The notes below the pieces were generated by a model. It was given only the letters and a program-made list of their open reading frames with translations, had not been told where the DNA came from and did no database searches. From assembly GCA_032560695.1 (NCBI GenBank), contig JAWGHR010000014.1:1-37069 (forward strand): a DNA stretch of 37,069 nucleotides. Direction: 5' to 3'. Source of the DNA: Peptoniphilus_A harei_B. GTDB taxonomy: Bacteria; Bacillota; Clostridia; Tissierellales; Peptoniphilaceae. This document shows, piece by piece, positions 24,312 to 31,928 of the stretch (the first letter of the stretch is position 1; every line of letters begins with the position of its first letter). The translations under genes and the position numbers were made by a program.

Positions 24312-25205
24312 CTAATCCCTCTCCAATTCTACTAATTCGCTTTCGTCGTACTCTTCAACATTAAGTGATCTTGATCCATCTATAAAGGACCTGTTAAACT
24401 CACGAGTCCTTTTGACTTCAGAAAGTTCCATATAGACAGTTTCTTTCTCGTCATCAACTTCAAACATAACCTTAACAAGCTCTTGTATTGTATAAGTTGA
24501 GACAACTGTGCCCTTTCCTCTTTCTGTCTTGACAATTTCCCCAAGTCTTGGCATCTTCTTGTTAATACATTCGTAGCCATCTTGTTCATATTTTAGGCAG
24601 CACATAAGTCTACCACAAATTCCAGAAATTTTTGTTGGGTTAAGACTTAAGTTTTGGTCCTTTGCCATCTTAATTGAAACTGGCGAGAACTCACTTAAGA
24701 AAGTTGAGCAGCAAGTTGGTCTGCCACAACATCCAAGACCACCAACAAATTTAGCTTCGTCACGAACTCCAATTTGTCTAAGCTCTATTCTAGTCTTGAA
24801 GATTGCCGCAAGATCTCTTACAAGTTCCCTAAAGTCAACCCTTCCATCAGCTGTGAAGTAAAATAATAATTTTGACCTGTCGAAGGTATACTCACAGGAT
24901 ATTAACTTCATGTCAAGTCCATGCTCTTCCACCTTTTGGTCACAGATTATTATTGCTTCCTTGGCCTTATTTCTATTTTCCACATTGATATTTTTATCTT
25001 CTTCACTTGCAAGACGAAGCACAGGTTTAAGTTCTCCCTTTATGCTATCTTCTTCAACTTCTTTAATAAGTTCAACTGCTCCAAACTCAAGTCCTCTCAC
25101 AGTTTCAACAATTACATAATCTCCAATTTTTAAATCTATATCAATGGGATCAAAATAATAGATTTTTCCAGTTCTTTTGAACCTTACTCCAGCTATTTCT
25201 ATCAT
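24312..25205 (-). CDS. ricT: PSP1-domain protein RicT (YaaT)
   Basis: 297 residues with the PSP1 domain and the cysteine-rich block GGLGCCGRPTCCSTFL then ICGRLMCCLKYE. In B. subtilis RicT joins RicA and RicF in an Fe-S-containing complex that guides RNase Y in mRNA maturation and affects sporulation and competence. The gene overlaps holB by 4 bases (ATGA), as in the conserved tmk-yaaQ-holB-yaaT order. Whether this organism has RicA and RicF cannot be seen here. Confidence 0.93.
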   Translation of the reverse strand: MIEIAGVRFKRTGKIYYFDPIDIDLKIGDYVIVETVRGLEFGAVELIKEVEEDSIKGELKPVLRLASEEDKNINVENRNKAKEAIIICDQKVEEHGLDMKLISCEYTFDRSKLLFYFTADGRVDFRELVRDLAAIFKTRIELRQIGVRDEAKFVGGLGCCGRPTCCSTFLSEFSPVSIKMAKDQNLSLNPTKISGICGRLMCCLKYEQDGYECINKKMPRLGEIVKTERGKGTVVSTYTIQELVKVMFEVDDEKETVYMELSEVKRTREFNRSFIDGSRSLNVEEYDESELVELERD

Positions 25206-26140
25206 CTAACTCCCCCTAAATCCATTAAAAGCTTCTCTATATTTAAATCGAAATTCACATTTTTTTCCTTGCGTCCCAAGGCATTTATAAGTGCATCATA
25301 AGAATGAATTGCCCTATCAATCGAAAGGTCTTGTAACTTTAAAAGGTCTAACTTGTCGATGTTTACCACAAGTTCCTCTCTGCCACTTTTCATATAAACT
25401 AAATCAAGATACCAAATTATCATGAAGTTTAAAATATCATTGAAGTCATCCTTCCTATCCTTAAAAAACTTCATTTCATCAAAGATGAATTCTGTCTTTC
25501 TAATTATCCTATCTGTCATATTTATTATATCTTCTCTCTTTGATAGGAGTTCAGGATCTTCAGAATATTTTATGGCAAGACTCACATCTCCATTGGAAAG
25601 CCTGGAGAAAAGTTTGGCATTCCTAGGAGAAACCTTTCTTGAAAGTAAGAATTCCTCAAGCCTATCTTGCGTCAGGTCATGAAATTTTAGAATCCTGCAT
25701 CTTGAAATAATTGTTGGAAGAATGTTTCTCATGTTGCTTGAAATTAAAATTAAAATCAAGTAGTCCATGGGTTCTTCCAAAGTTTTTAAGAGGGCATTCT
25801 GTCCCTCAGCTGTAACCCTGTCGAAGTCATCAATAATTACAATTTTGTGGCTTCCAGAAAAGGGTTTTGAAAATGAGTTTTCGATTATTTCTTCTATATC
25901 TTGTTTTTTTATTGTGTCCTTCTTTTGCACCACAAAGAGGTCTGCATCTTCAAAGTCATCAATCCCACTAAAAAATCTTATTCCTTCAGGTGAATCCTTT
26001 AAGATGGACCTTGCAAAATTTTTTGCATGGGAAAACTTACCTATGCCCTTGCTGCCAGAAAAAAGATAGGCGTGGCTATAGGACTTGTTGATGAGGTCAC
26101 CCTCTAAGCTATTTATTACGGATCTATTTTCTAAAAACAT
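25202..26140 (-). CDS. holB: DNA polymerase III delta-prime subunit
   Basis: 312 residues. The N-terminal AAA+ module has a P-loop-like SGSKGIGKFSHAKNFA and the sensor region ALLKTLEEPMDYLILILISSNMRNILPTIISRCRILKF, which includes the SRC motif of clamp-loader subunits. The zinc-binding Cys module of E. coli delta-prime is missing: no Cys cluster follows the P-loop. It loads the sliding clamp at the replisome. It overlaps the second DarA gene by one base (TAATG) upstream and ricT by 4 bases downstream. Confidence 0.93.
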   Translation of the reverse strand: MFLENRSVINSLEGDLINKSYSHAYLFSGSKGIGKFSHAKNFARSILKDSPEGIRFFSGIDDFEDADLFVVQKKDTIKKQDIEEIIENSFSKPFSGSHKIVIIDDFDRVTAEGQNALLKTLEEPMDYLILILISSNMRNILPTIISRCRILKFHDLTQDRLEEFLLSRKVSPRNAKLFSRLSNGDVSLAIKYSEDPELLSKREDIINMTDRIIRKTEFIFDEMKFFKDRKDDFNDILNFMIIWYLDLVYMKSGREELVVNIDKLDLLKLQDLSIDRAIHSYDALINALGRKEKNVNFDLNIEKLLMDLGGVR

Positions 26141-26424
26141 TAAATTCTCTTTGATTCTTCCAAATCAACTACAAAAATTGTAGCTCCAGAAACTTTGAAG
26201 TCCCCTTCTTCCATGTGAACATCTTCAGCTTCTGTTTCCTCTTTAAAGATTTCATAAATCCTGTCAATTTCACTTTCCTTGCATCCTAAGAGAAGGGTAG
26301 TGTTTCCGGCTTTAAAAAATCCACCAGTTGAAGAAAGTCTAGTTACATAAATATCTTCATCTAAAAATCTATCTATAAGTGCATCAGTATATTTTTCTTG
26401 CACTATTGCAATCATCATTTTCAT
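26140..26424 (-). CDS. DarA/YaaQ-like PII-type protein, short paralogue
   Basis: 94 residues. It keeps the family start (MIAIVQ) and the ligand-loop signature LSSTGGFFKAGNTTLLLG and ends in SGATIFVVD. Compared with its neighbour at 26433-26759 it lacks about 13 residues of the long B-loop before the last strand, including the Pro-rich part. DarA/PstA proteins are trimeric receptors for cyclic di-AMP. The STGGF-type core suggests ligand binding may be kept, but the missing loop should change signalling. It takes the place that yaaR has in B. subtilis (yaaQ-yaaR-holB). Confidence 0.85.
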   Translation of the reverse strand: MKMMIAIVQEKYTDALIDRFLDEDIYVTRLSSTGGFFKAGNTTLLLGCKESEIDRIYEIFKEETEAEDVHMEEGDFKVSGATIFVVDLEESKRI

Positions 26425-26432
26425 ATTATCAC

Positions 26433-26759
26433 CTAAAACCTTTTGAAATCCACTACATCAGTTACAAAAATTGTCGCTCCACCAACCTTAACTGTGATTG
26501 GCACTGGGATCAAAGCTTGACCAGGAATGTTTACTGGTTGTATAGTCCTCTTTACTTCTCTTGTTTTAGAGTTTTCTTCAAGGATTCTCATAAACTTATC
26601 AAGCTCTTCATCTTCTATACCTGAAAGGATAGTGACATTTCCAGCCTTTAGAAATCCACCAGTGGAACTAATTTTAGTAACCTTAAAATTATTTTCATTG
26701 AGATTTCTTATTAGATTTTCGCTGTCCTCATCTTGGACAATTGCGATTACAAGTTTCAC
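26433..26759 (-). CDS. darA: Cyclic di-AMP receptor DarA (YaaQ)
   Basis: 108 residues, near the usual 109. Signature segments are MKLVIAIVQDEDSENLI, KISSTGGFLKAGNVTILSG, the long B-loop with PVNIPGQALIPVP, and VGGATIFV. In B. subtilis and Staphylococcus this PII-like trimer binds c-di-AMP; its targets are unknown. The start is GTG in a 4-base overlap with tmk. The gene is followed 8 bases later by a shortened paralogue. Confidence 0.93.
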   Translation of the reverse strand: MKLVIAIVQDEDSENLIRNLNENNFKVTKISSTGGFLKAGNVTILSGIEDEELDKFMRILEENSKTREVKRTIQPVNIPGQALIPVPITVKVGGATIFVTDVVDFKRF

Positions 26760-27364
26760 AAAATCTTCCTTTCTTTAAGAATCTTCATGCAGTCGCCGAA
26801 GACCTCTTCTATAGTCTGATTTACATCTATAAAATAATAATTTTCTTCTTTTTCCAAATTATTGTAGTAGTCCCTGACCTTCTTGTGGAAGTCATCTCCC
26901 TCACATTCTAACCTGTCGTAGCATGCTTGGTCCTTCCTTGTCAAAGTCGAATTATTAGTCCTAAATATAAAGACAATATCTGGCTTTTTACCACCAGTTG
27001 CAAAGTCATTTATTGCCCTAATGTCTTCTAACTTTTGTCCTCTGGCATGACCTTGATAGGCAAGAGATGATAGGACATATCTTTCGCATAGGACGGTCAC
27101 TCCATCCTCTAGGGCAGGAATAATCTTTTCATAAGTATGTTGGGCTCTTGAAGCAGAATAAAGTAGAGCTTCTGTCCTCATGTCCATTTCCTTTAAGTCC
27201 TTATCCAGGATTATGTCCCTAATTTTTTCTGAAATCCTAGTTCCACCTGGCTCCCTAGTCTTTATAGTTTTTATATTGTTTTTTATAAGTTCGTCATACA
27301 CTAAGTTGCAAATTGTAGACTTGCCAGATCCGTCTGGACCCTCAAATGTTATAAAAGCGCTCAT
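26756..27364 (-). CDS. tmk: Thymidylate kinase
   Basis: 202 residues. P-loop GPDGSGKST (residues 9-17), the TREPGGT motif, the DR-type motif in CERYVLSSLAYQG, and a short LID region (RTNNSTLTRKDQACYDRLE). It phosphorylates dTMP to dTDP. It overlaps the decarboxylase by 4 bases (ATGA) and darA by 4 bases. Confidence 0.96.
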   Translation of the reverse strand: MSAFITFEGPDGSGKSTICNLVYDELIKNNIKTIKTREPGGTRISEKIRDIILDKDLKEMDMRTEALLYSASRAQHTYEKIIPALEDGVTVLCERYVLSSLAYQGHARGQKLEDIRAINDFATGGKKPDIVFIFRTNNSTLTRKDQACYDRLECEGDDFHKKVRDYYNNLEKEENYYFIDVNQTIEEVFGDCMKILKERKIL

Positions 27365-28713
27365 TTAACTACCTCAATCTCATCTTCTAAAAGTCCAATG
27401 ACTTCTATTCCTTCTTCTAAAAATTTATCTATTTTATTAATTATTTCTTCACTTATGACTTCTCCAAAGGAAACCAGTGGAACTCCAGGTGGATAGGCTC
27501 CAATAATTCCTTTGGAGATCCTGCCTTTTGCATCCCTATAAGAAATTCTCTCTCCATTACTTAAGAAGGCCTCTCTTGGCAAGAGCCTCTTCTCTGGAAG
27601 GGGAAAGTCTTGGGGAATAATTTTTTTGTAAGCTCCATCTTCATAGGATAAAATTGCTTCTTTAAGCCTCTCTATCTCCCCACTTGTGTTAATGGGAGAA
27701 ATAATCCCAAGAGCATAGTAGAGGTCCCCCATCTCAAGCCTTATGTCCTTATTTAAAATAAAGTCTTCAACCACTTCTTCTCCAGTCATGCCAGGAAGCC
27801 TAAATAAAAACTTCATGGGGTCATTGGCAATAATAGACTCATGACTTAGGTCTAGGTCATAATTTATTGCTTCTTTAAGATTTTTTATATCTTTACATCT
27901 CTCTATTAGTTCACTTCTTCCTACCCTATCCATGTAGTCGAGACCTGCTTCAATTGAAAGCATGACCAAGTAGGATGGCGAAGTTGTGTTATATATATTT
28001 ATATACTTCAAGAGGTCCTTGTGAGAGAATCTGTCTGTTCCTCTGTGTATAAGGGCTGCTTGAGTAAGAGATGGAATCATCTTGTGAATTGAATTTATTA
28101 CTAGGTCTGCCCCTGCATAAAGGGCAGAATATTTTTTTAAATCTGAAAAATAAAGGTGGGCACCGTGGGCTTCGTCAACTATAACTGGAATATCTTTCTC
28201 ATGCAAGATTTCAATTATTTCCTTTAGTCTCAAAATTCCACCAAAATAGTTTGGAGAAACCAAGACGCAGGCAGCAATATTGTTTGACTTTATTTTTTCT
28301 CTAAGTTCATCCAAGTCAATGCCAAAATACATGGCACGGTCCTTGTCATAAATTGTATTTAGATAAATTGGGTCCAAGTCGTTAAGTAGAAGGCCATTGT
28401 AAATAGACTTGTGGGTGTTTCTTTGGATCAAAACCTTATTCCCAGGTCTAGTTGCCATGGCCATTGCAATGTGAAGGGCTCCTGTTGATCCATTAGTGGT
28501 AATAAAAGATTCCTTTGAGCCAAAGAGTTTGCTAATCTCCCTGTGGAGGTCATCAATAACTCCCGATGGATTGAGCAAGTTGTCTGTTCCATAAATTTCT
28601 GTCAAATCTCTTTTTATATCCAAGTCAAAAAATTCTTTTCCCTTATGACCTGGCATCCCAAAGGATATTTTATTTTTTACTTCATCTATCTTATTACTTA
28701 AAGGCCTCTCCAT
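27361..28713 (-). CDS. Orn/Lys/Arg decarboxylase-family PLP enzyme (YaaO-like)
   Basis: 450 residues, the short bacterial form (B. subtilis YaaO/SpeA type) without the N-terminal wing of inducible decarboxylases. Seen are GMPGHKG near the N-terminus, FITTNGSTGALHIA, QRNTHKSIYNGL, VDEAHGAHL and the PLP lysine in NSIHKMIPSLTQ (about residue 210). The C-terminal domain includes AYPPGVPLVSFGE. It probably makes a polyamine precursor (agmatine, cadaverine or putrescine); the substrate cannot be fixed from sequence. It heads the run decarboxylase-tmk-darA-darA2-holB-ricT, with every junction overlapping or under 10 bases. Confidence 0.9.
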   Translation of the reverse strand: MERPLSNKIDEVKNKISFGMPGHKGKEFFDLDIKRDLTEIYGTDNLLNPSGVIDDLHREISKLFGSKESFITTNGSTGALHIAMAMATRPGNKVLIQRNTHKSIYNGLLLNDLDPIYLNTIYDKDRAMYFGIDLDELREKIKSNNIAACVLVSPNYFGGILRLKEIIEILHEKDIPVIVDEAHGAHLYFSDLKKYSALYAGADLVINSIHKMIPSLTQAALIHRGTDRFSHKDLLKYINIYNTTSPSYLVMLSIEAGLDYMDRVGRSELIERCKDIKNLKEAINYDLDLSHESIIANDPMKFLFRLPGMTGEEVVEDFILNKDIRLEMGDLYYALGIISPINTSGEIERLKEAILSYEDGAYKKIIPQDFPLPEKRLLPREAFLSNGERISYRDAKGRISKGIIGAYPPGVPLVSFGEVISEEIINKIDKFLEEGIEVIGLLEDEIEVVK

Positions 28714-28734
28714 CTCTTCTCCTAACTTCTCTTA

Positions 28735-28763
28735 ATTATACTATAATTACAAAGACTTTAAAA
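28735..28763 (-). promoter_or_regulatory. Candidate promoter of the decarboxylase-tmk operon
   Basis: On the minus strand TTTTAA, 17 bases, TATAAT, about 20 bases before the ATG. The -10 is perfect, the -35 weak. Confidence 0.45.
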
Positions 28764-28771
28764 GTTAGGAC

Positions 28772-29752
28772 CTACTTATAAAAGTTTCCCTTTATAGAAA
28801 CTTCTCCACTGGAGAGGGTGATTTTTTCCTCTCCTGTATCAACAATTAGATTGCCCTTTTCGTTGATGTCATAGCCCACAGCAGAATATTTTTTGCCGTT
28901 GAGTTCAAAGGTCAAGTCCTTGCCAATTACAAGTGAGTGGTCTTTATAATATTTTATAATTTCTTCATCGGACTTATTATAATTATTTTCATAAAAGGCA
29001 TTTAAAATTGCTGAAAGAATTTCATTTCTTATAACATCAGTTCCAATGTAGCCGGCAATGTTTTTCAAGTCCTTAAAGCTGTCGTCCTTAGGTTCATTTA
29101 CATTTATTCCAATTCCAACAATAACTGATTTTACACTCCTTGATTCAAAGTCTGCATCAAGCTCTGATAGGATTCCACAAATTTTCTTGCCTTCTATAAA
29201 TAAATCATTGACCCATTTTATCTCAGCTTGTTTGCCTGTGGCTTCTTTGATTCCCTGAGCAACAGAAACTGCAGCCTTAACTGTAATCAAATCAAAGTAG
29301 GAAAAGTCAAAAAAGTCCCTTGGATGAAGAACTATGCTAAAGTAAACTCCACTTCCCTTAGGAGAAGCAAAGGTCTTGCCTGTTCTTCCCCTTCCACCCT
29401 TTTGCATGTCAGAAACTATTACTGTGAAGTCCTTGACATCTGAGGAGTAAAGTCTTCTCTTGGCTTCTGTGTTTGTTGAATCTATTTCGTCAAATACAAT
29501 AAGGTCAATGTCCTTTAATTCTTCTCTAAGTCCCTTTCTTATTCCTTGGTCAGAAAGTTTATCGTCACTTTCTATTAACTTGTAACCCAACTTTGTTTGT
29601 GATTCTATTTGAAAGCCTTCTTCCTTTAAATTGTTAATGGCCTTCCAAATTGCAGTCCTTGAAATATTTAATTTTTCTGCCAATTCTTGACCAGAAATAT
29701 AGGATGCCCTATTTCTTTCTAATTCTCTTAATACTATATCCTTAGTTTTCAA
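28772..29752 (-). CDS. birA: Bifunctional biotin repressor/biotin protein ligase BirA
   Basis: 326 residues, group II. An N-terminal winged helix-turn-helix (ISGQELAEKLNISRTAIWKAINNLKEEGFQIES) precedes the ligase domain with FDEIDSTNTEAKR, the adenylate-binding GGRGRTGKTFASPKGSGVYFS (about 115-140), KWVNDLFIEGKKICGIL and a C-terminal SH3-like domain. It biotinylates carboxylases and represses biotin genes when biotin is plentiful. The start is TTG with AAGGTG upstream; no ATG fits. Its likely target is the bioY operator at 20431-20462. Its promoter region is shared, divergently, with tRNA-Ser. Confidence 0.95.
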   Translation of the reverse strand: MKTKDIVLRELERNRASYISGQELAEKLNISRTAIWKAINNLKEEGFQIESQTKLGYKLIESDDKLSDQGIRKGLREELKDIDLIVFDEIDSTNTEAKRRLYSSDVKDFTVIVSDMQKGGRGRTGKTFASPKGSGVYFSIVLHPRDFFDFSYFDLITVKAAVSVAQGIKEATGKQAEIKWVNDLFIEGKKICGILSELDADFESRSVKSVIVGIGINVNEPKDDSFKDLKNIAGYIGTDVIRNEILSAILNAFYENNYNKSDEEIIKYYKDHSLVIGKDLTFELNGKKYSAVGYDINEKGNLIVDTGEEKITLSSGEVSIKGNFYK

Positions 29753-29767
29753 TTTATCACCTTATTC

Positions 29768-29796
29768 TTGACATTATTAATTTTCTACTGTACAAT
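29768..29796 (+). promoter_or_regulatory. SigA promoter of tRNA-Ser and SRP RNA
   Basis: TTGACA, 17 bases, TACAAT, with the tRNA 5' end 16 bases beyond the -10. It is near consensus, as expected for stable RNA genes. Confidence 0.9.
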
Positions 29797-29811
29797 AAAT
29801 TTCTAGGCCGT

Positions 29812-29901
29812 GGAGAGATGTCCGAGAGGTTGAAGGAGCCCGCCTGGAAAGCGAGTATACACGAAAGTGTATCGGGGGTTCGAATCCCCCTCTCTCCGCC
29901 A
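29812..29901 (+). tRNA. tRNA-Ser (anticodon GGA)
   Basis: A class II tRNA with a long variable arm (TATACACGAAAGTGTAT). The acceptor stem is GGAGAGA with TCTCTCC (29812-29818, 29891-29897), discriminator G, encoded CCA. The anticodon loop CTGGAAA reads UCC/UCU codons. The T arm (GGGGGTTCGAATCCCCC) is perfect. The second anticodon-stem pair appears to be C-A: the arms are CCCGC and GCGAG. Confidence 0.95.
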
Positions 29902-29902
29902 T

Positions 29903-30171
29903 CGCCATGCTAAGCGGGAAATTAGCGATGTCCTGTACCTGCGATTCGCTACAGCAGGGCTGAATTCCCATTAGAGGATTTTAATTTTGCAGCCTGCCCC
30001 TTATAAGTGGTGTTGACGATTGGGTCCTGCGCAACAGAAACTTGTGAACCGTGTCAGATCTTGATCGAAGCAGCACTAAGCAAGATCTTTTGTGTGCCGC
30101 AAGGGTCGCCTAATCTGAGCTAACTGTAAGGGTAACGTGTGAGATTAACTTTCGACTTTGGGTGCATGGCT
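29903..30171 (+). ncRNA. ffs: Signal recognition particle RNA, long type (6S/scRNA)
   Basis: About 268 bases. The ends GCCATGC (29904-29910) and GCATGGC (30164-30170) pair. The 5' Alu domain is recognised from CTAAGCGGGAAATTAGCG and CCTGTACCTGCGATTCGC; the S domain from GTCAGATC...CGAAGCAGCACTAAG and TGTGTGCCGCAAGGGTCGCC. This is the Bacillus/Clostridium form with an Alu domain. It forms the RNA core of SRP with Ffh for co-translational membrane targeting. It begins directly after tRNA-Ser and ends before a terminator, so both come from one transcript. The apical loop is not the usual GGAA (see findings). Confidence 0.95.
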
Positions 30172-30180
30172 ACATATTTA

Positions 30181-30202
30181 GTCCCAGTGATGGGACTTTT
30201 TT
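30181..30202 (+). terminator. Terminator of tRNA-Ser/SRP RNA
   Basis: GTCCCA, loop GTGA, TGGGAC, then six T. It overlaps the last bases of the convergent MurI-like gene. Confidence 0.92.
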
Positions 30203-30935
30203 ATTGCCCTTTTTTAAAAAGTCTCGAAACATTTAAGAGTTCTCTCTCTTTAAGGACTCCCCTTTCCTTGAGATACTTCTCTGCCCTTGAGTAAAAGGCC
30301 CTCTTAGACCCTGTCACATAAAAATAATCTCTAATATAATTTTCCTTCTTAAAAGTATAATCTTCCAAAATTCCATCTACATTGGAATAAATTTCTATTT
30401 CCAAGACCTTCTTTGCAAAATAATTTATGAAAAAGTCCTTCTTCAAGTGGAGGCCACTTGAGGCAAGAAAAATCATCTCGTATTTTGAAAAATCAAAGTC
30501 TCTAAAGTACTCATCAGAAATCATCTTCATGATATCATCAGCGACTCCGTCGTTGGCACCATTAATCAAAAGTGGAACATCAAGATACTCTACTGGTGAA
30601 TCTGTAAAAATTTTTAAAGTCTCTTCTTTGCAAGTTAACTTTGAACCAAGACAGAGAATTTTTTTATCCTTTAACTTTTTCTTTAGGGCTTCCTCTCCAT
30701 AAAAAGCTCTCGGAGAATTTTTAAAGTAGTCAATGGCATCAAAGTCCATGACTATTATTTTTTTTGCCTTCTTAAAGGACTTTTCCAAAAATTCAATTCT
30801 CTCATTAACTGCATCTCGCCTATAAAGTCCGTAGTATTCAAATTTATCATCAACATAGTAATTTAAATAGTCTCTATGAACTTCGTAAAGTCCAACTATA
30901 CCTGGACCTGTATCAAAAACTGCCAAATTCCTCAC
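30201..30935 (-). CDS. MurI-like (Asp/Glu racemase fold) protein lacking catalytic cysteines
   Basis: 244 residues. The start VFDTGPGIVGLYEV resembles the glutamate racemase motif VFDSGVGG; YYGLYRRDAV corresponds to the substrate loop; KKILCLGSKLTCKEETL corresponds to the mid-protein G-TxGT strand; FLASSGLHLKKDF falls where LGCTHYPLL is expected. The two catalytic Cys of MurI are replaced (Asp64 in VMDFDA for the first, Ser159 for the second). It is probably not a racemase. The GTG start at 30935 overlaps ispE by 23 bases; a TTG three codons later is an alternative. Homology is inferred by eye; treat it as a hypothesis. Confidence 0.6.
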   Translation of the reverse strand: MRNLAVFDTGPGIVGLYEVHRDYLNYYVDDKFEYYGLYRRDAVNERIEFLEKSFKKAKKIIVMDFDAIDYFKNSPRAFYGEEALKKKLKDKKILCLGSKLTCKEETLKIFTDSPVEYLDVPLLINGANDGVADDIMKMISDEYFRDFDFSKYEMIFLASSGLHLKKDFFINYFAKKVLEIEIYSNVDGILEDYTFKKENYIRDYFYVTGSKRAFYSRAEKYLKERGVLKERELLNVSRLFKKGQ

Positions 30936-31758
30936 CTACTCTCAGCTTAAAGGTCTTGTCATAAGTTTTTTTGAAATGCCTGTAGGCATCTTCTAAGTCA
31001 TTTTTATTTTCAAAAATCCCAAAAATCGTAGCCCCACTTCCACTCATAAGGGAGGCGGAATTAAATTTCTTCATCTTATTTTTTATCTCTAAGAGGTCCC
31101 TGTGTTTTTCAAAAACCACATCTTCCATCTTGTTTTCTAAAAGGCACTTTAATCTTTTTATATTTAAATAATAAAGAGCTTTCAGGACTTCATCAAAGTC
31201 TATTCTCTTTTGATCTATTTTAATACTTTCATAGACTTCTTTAGTAGAGACTCCGTAGCCAGGATTAACTATTAAAAGATTGTCAAGCTCAATGGCCTTG
31301 ACTTCTTCTAGAACTTCTCCAATACCTGATGCAAGCTTGGTCCCTCCTGTCATCATGTATGTAAAGTCTGCTCCGAGTTTTGAACCTAGCTTTATTAATT
31401 CTTTTTTTGAAATTTTTAAATCGTACAAATCATTTAAGGCGTAAAAAGTCCCAGCTCCGTTAGAAGTTCCTCCAGCAAGTCCAGCTGCCATGGGAATATT
31501 TTTTTCTATTTCAACTTTAAAGGGAAGGTCTTTGCCAACATAGTCTCTTAATACAAGGTAGGCCTTGTAAATAAAATTTTCCTTCATATCAAAATCAAAG
31601 TCGCCAAGGATTTCAACCTTGTCACTCTTAGAAAATTTCATCTCGTCATAAAGGTCTGTCATCACCATTAAAGTTTTAATGTAGTGGTAGCCATTTTCTC
31701 TCTTACCTGTGACGTCAAGAGACAAGTTTAACTTTGCGTGGGCTTTCTTAATAATCAT
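30913..31758 (-). CDS. ispE: 4-diphosphocytidyl-2-C-methyl-D-erythritol kinase IspE
   Basis: 281 residues, a GHMP kinase of the non-mevalonate isoprenoid pathway. Seen are AKLNLSLDV (K9), the ATP loop IPMAAGLAGGTSNGAGTF, GADFTYMMTGGT (catalytic Asp of the GAD motif; the usual VPF is FTY here), and MSGSGATIFG near the C-terminus. It phosphorylates CDP-methylerythritol. The ATG has AGAGGTG upstream. It is followed by the MurI-like gene with overlapping frames. Divergent from the hydrogenase operon. Confidence 0.95.
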   Translation of the reverse strand: MIIKKAHAKLNLSLDVTGKRENGYHYIKTLMVMTDLYDEMKFSKSDKVEILGDFDFDMKENFIYKAYLVLRDYVGKDLPFKVEIEKNIPMAAGLAGGTSNGAGTFYALNDLYDLKISKKELIKLGSKLGADFTYMMTGGTKLASGIGEVLEEVKAIELDNLLIVNPGYGVSTKEVYESIKIDQKRIDFDEVLKALYYLNIKRLKCLLENKMEDVVFEKHRDLLEIKNKMKKFNSASLMSGSGATIFGIFENKNDLEDAYRHFKKTYDKTFKLRVGEEFGSF

Positions 31759-31881
31759 AAAACACCTCTAAATAATTATAATTCATTGAGATTATTTTTT
31801 CATCTATATAGGAATTTATTGTATTTAAAATTAATATTTTTAATTAATAAAGATAATATTTTTAAAATTTGCCTCATTTCT

Positions 31882-31910
31882 TTGATAAAACCTTTTCCTT
31901 GTATTACAAT
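31882..31910 (+). promoter_or_regulatory. SigA promoter of the hydrogenase operon
   Basis: TTGATA, 17 bases, TACAAT, ending 18 bases before the hydC ATG; the ribosome site AGAGGTG follows. Confidence 0.82.
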
Positions 31911-31928
31911 AAAGTAAGAGGTGATATT

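Noticed and set aside
29777..29971. 64-residue reading frame on the minus strand, with a GGFEPPIHFR-like segment
   Set aside because: It is antisense to tRNA-Ser and the start of the SRP RNA; this is a well-known false protein produced by reading tRNA-Ser genes backwards.
31759..31928. Riboswitch or T-box upstream of hydC
   Set aside because: No conserved aptamer or specifier motif; the predicted transcript leader is only about 10-15 bases.
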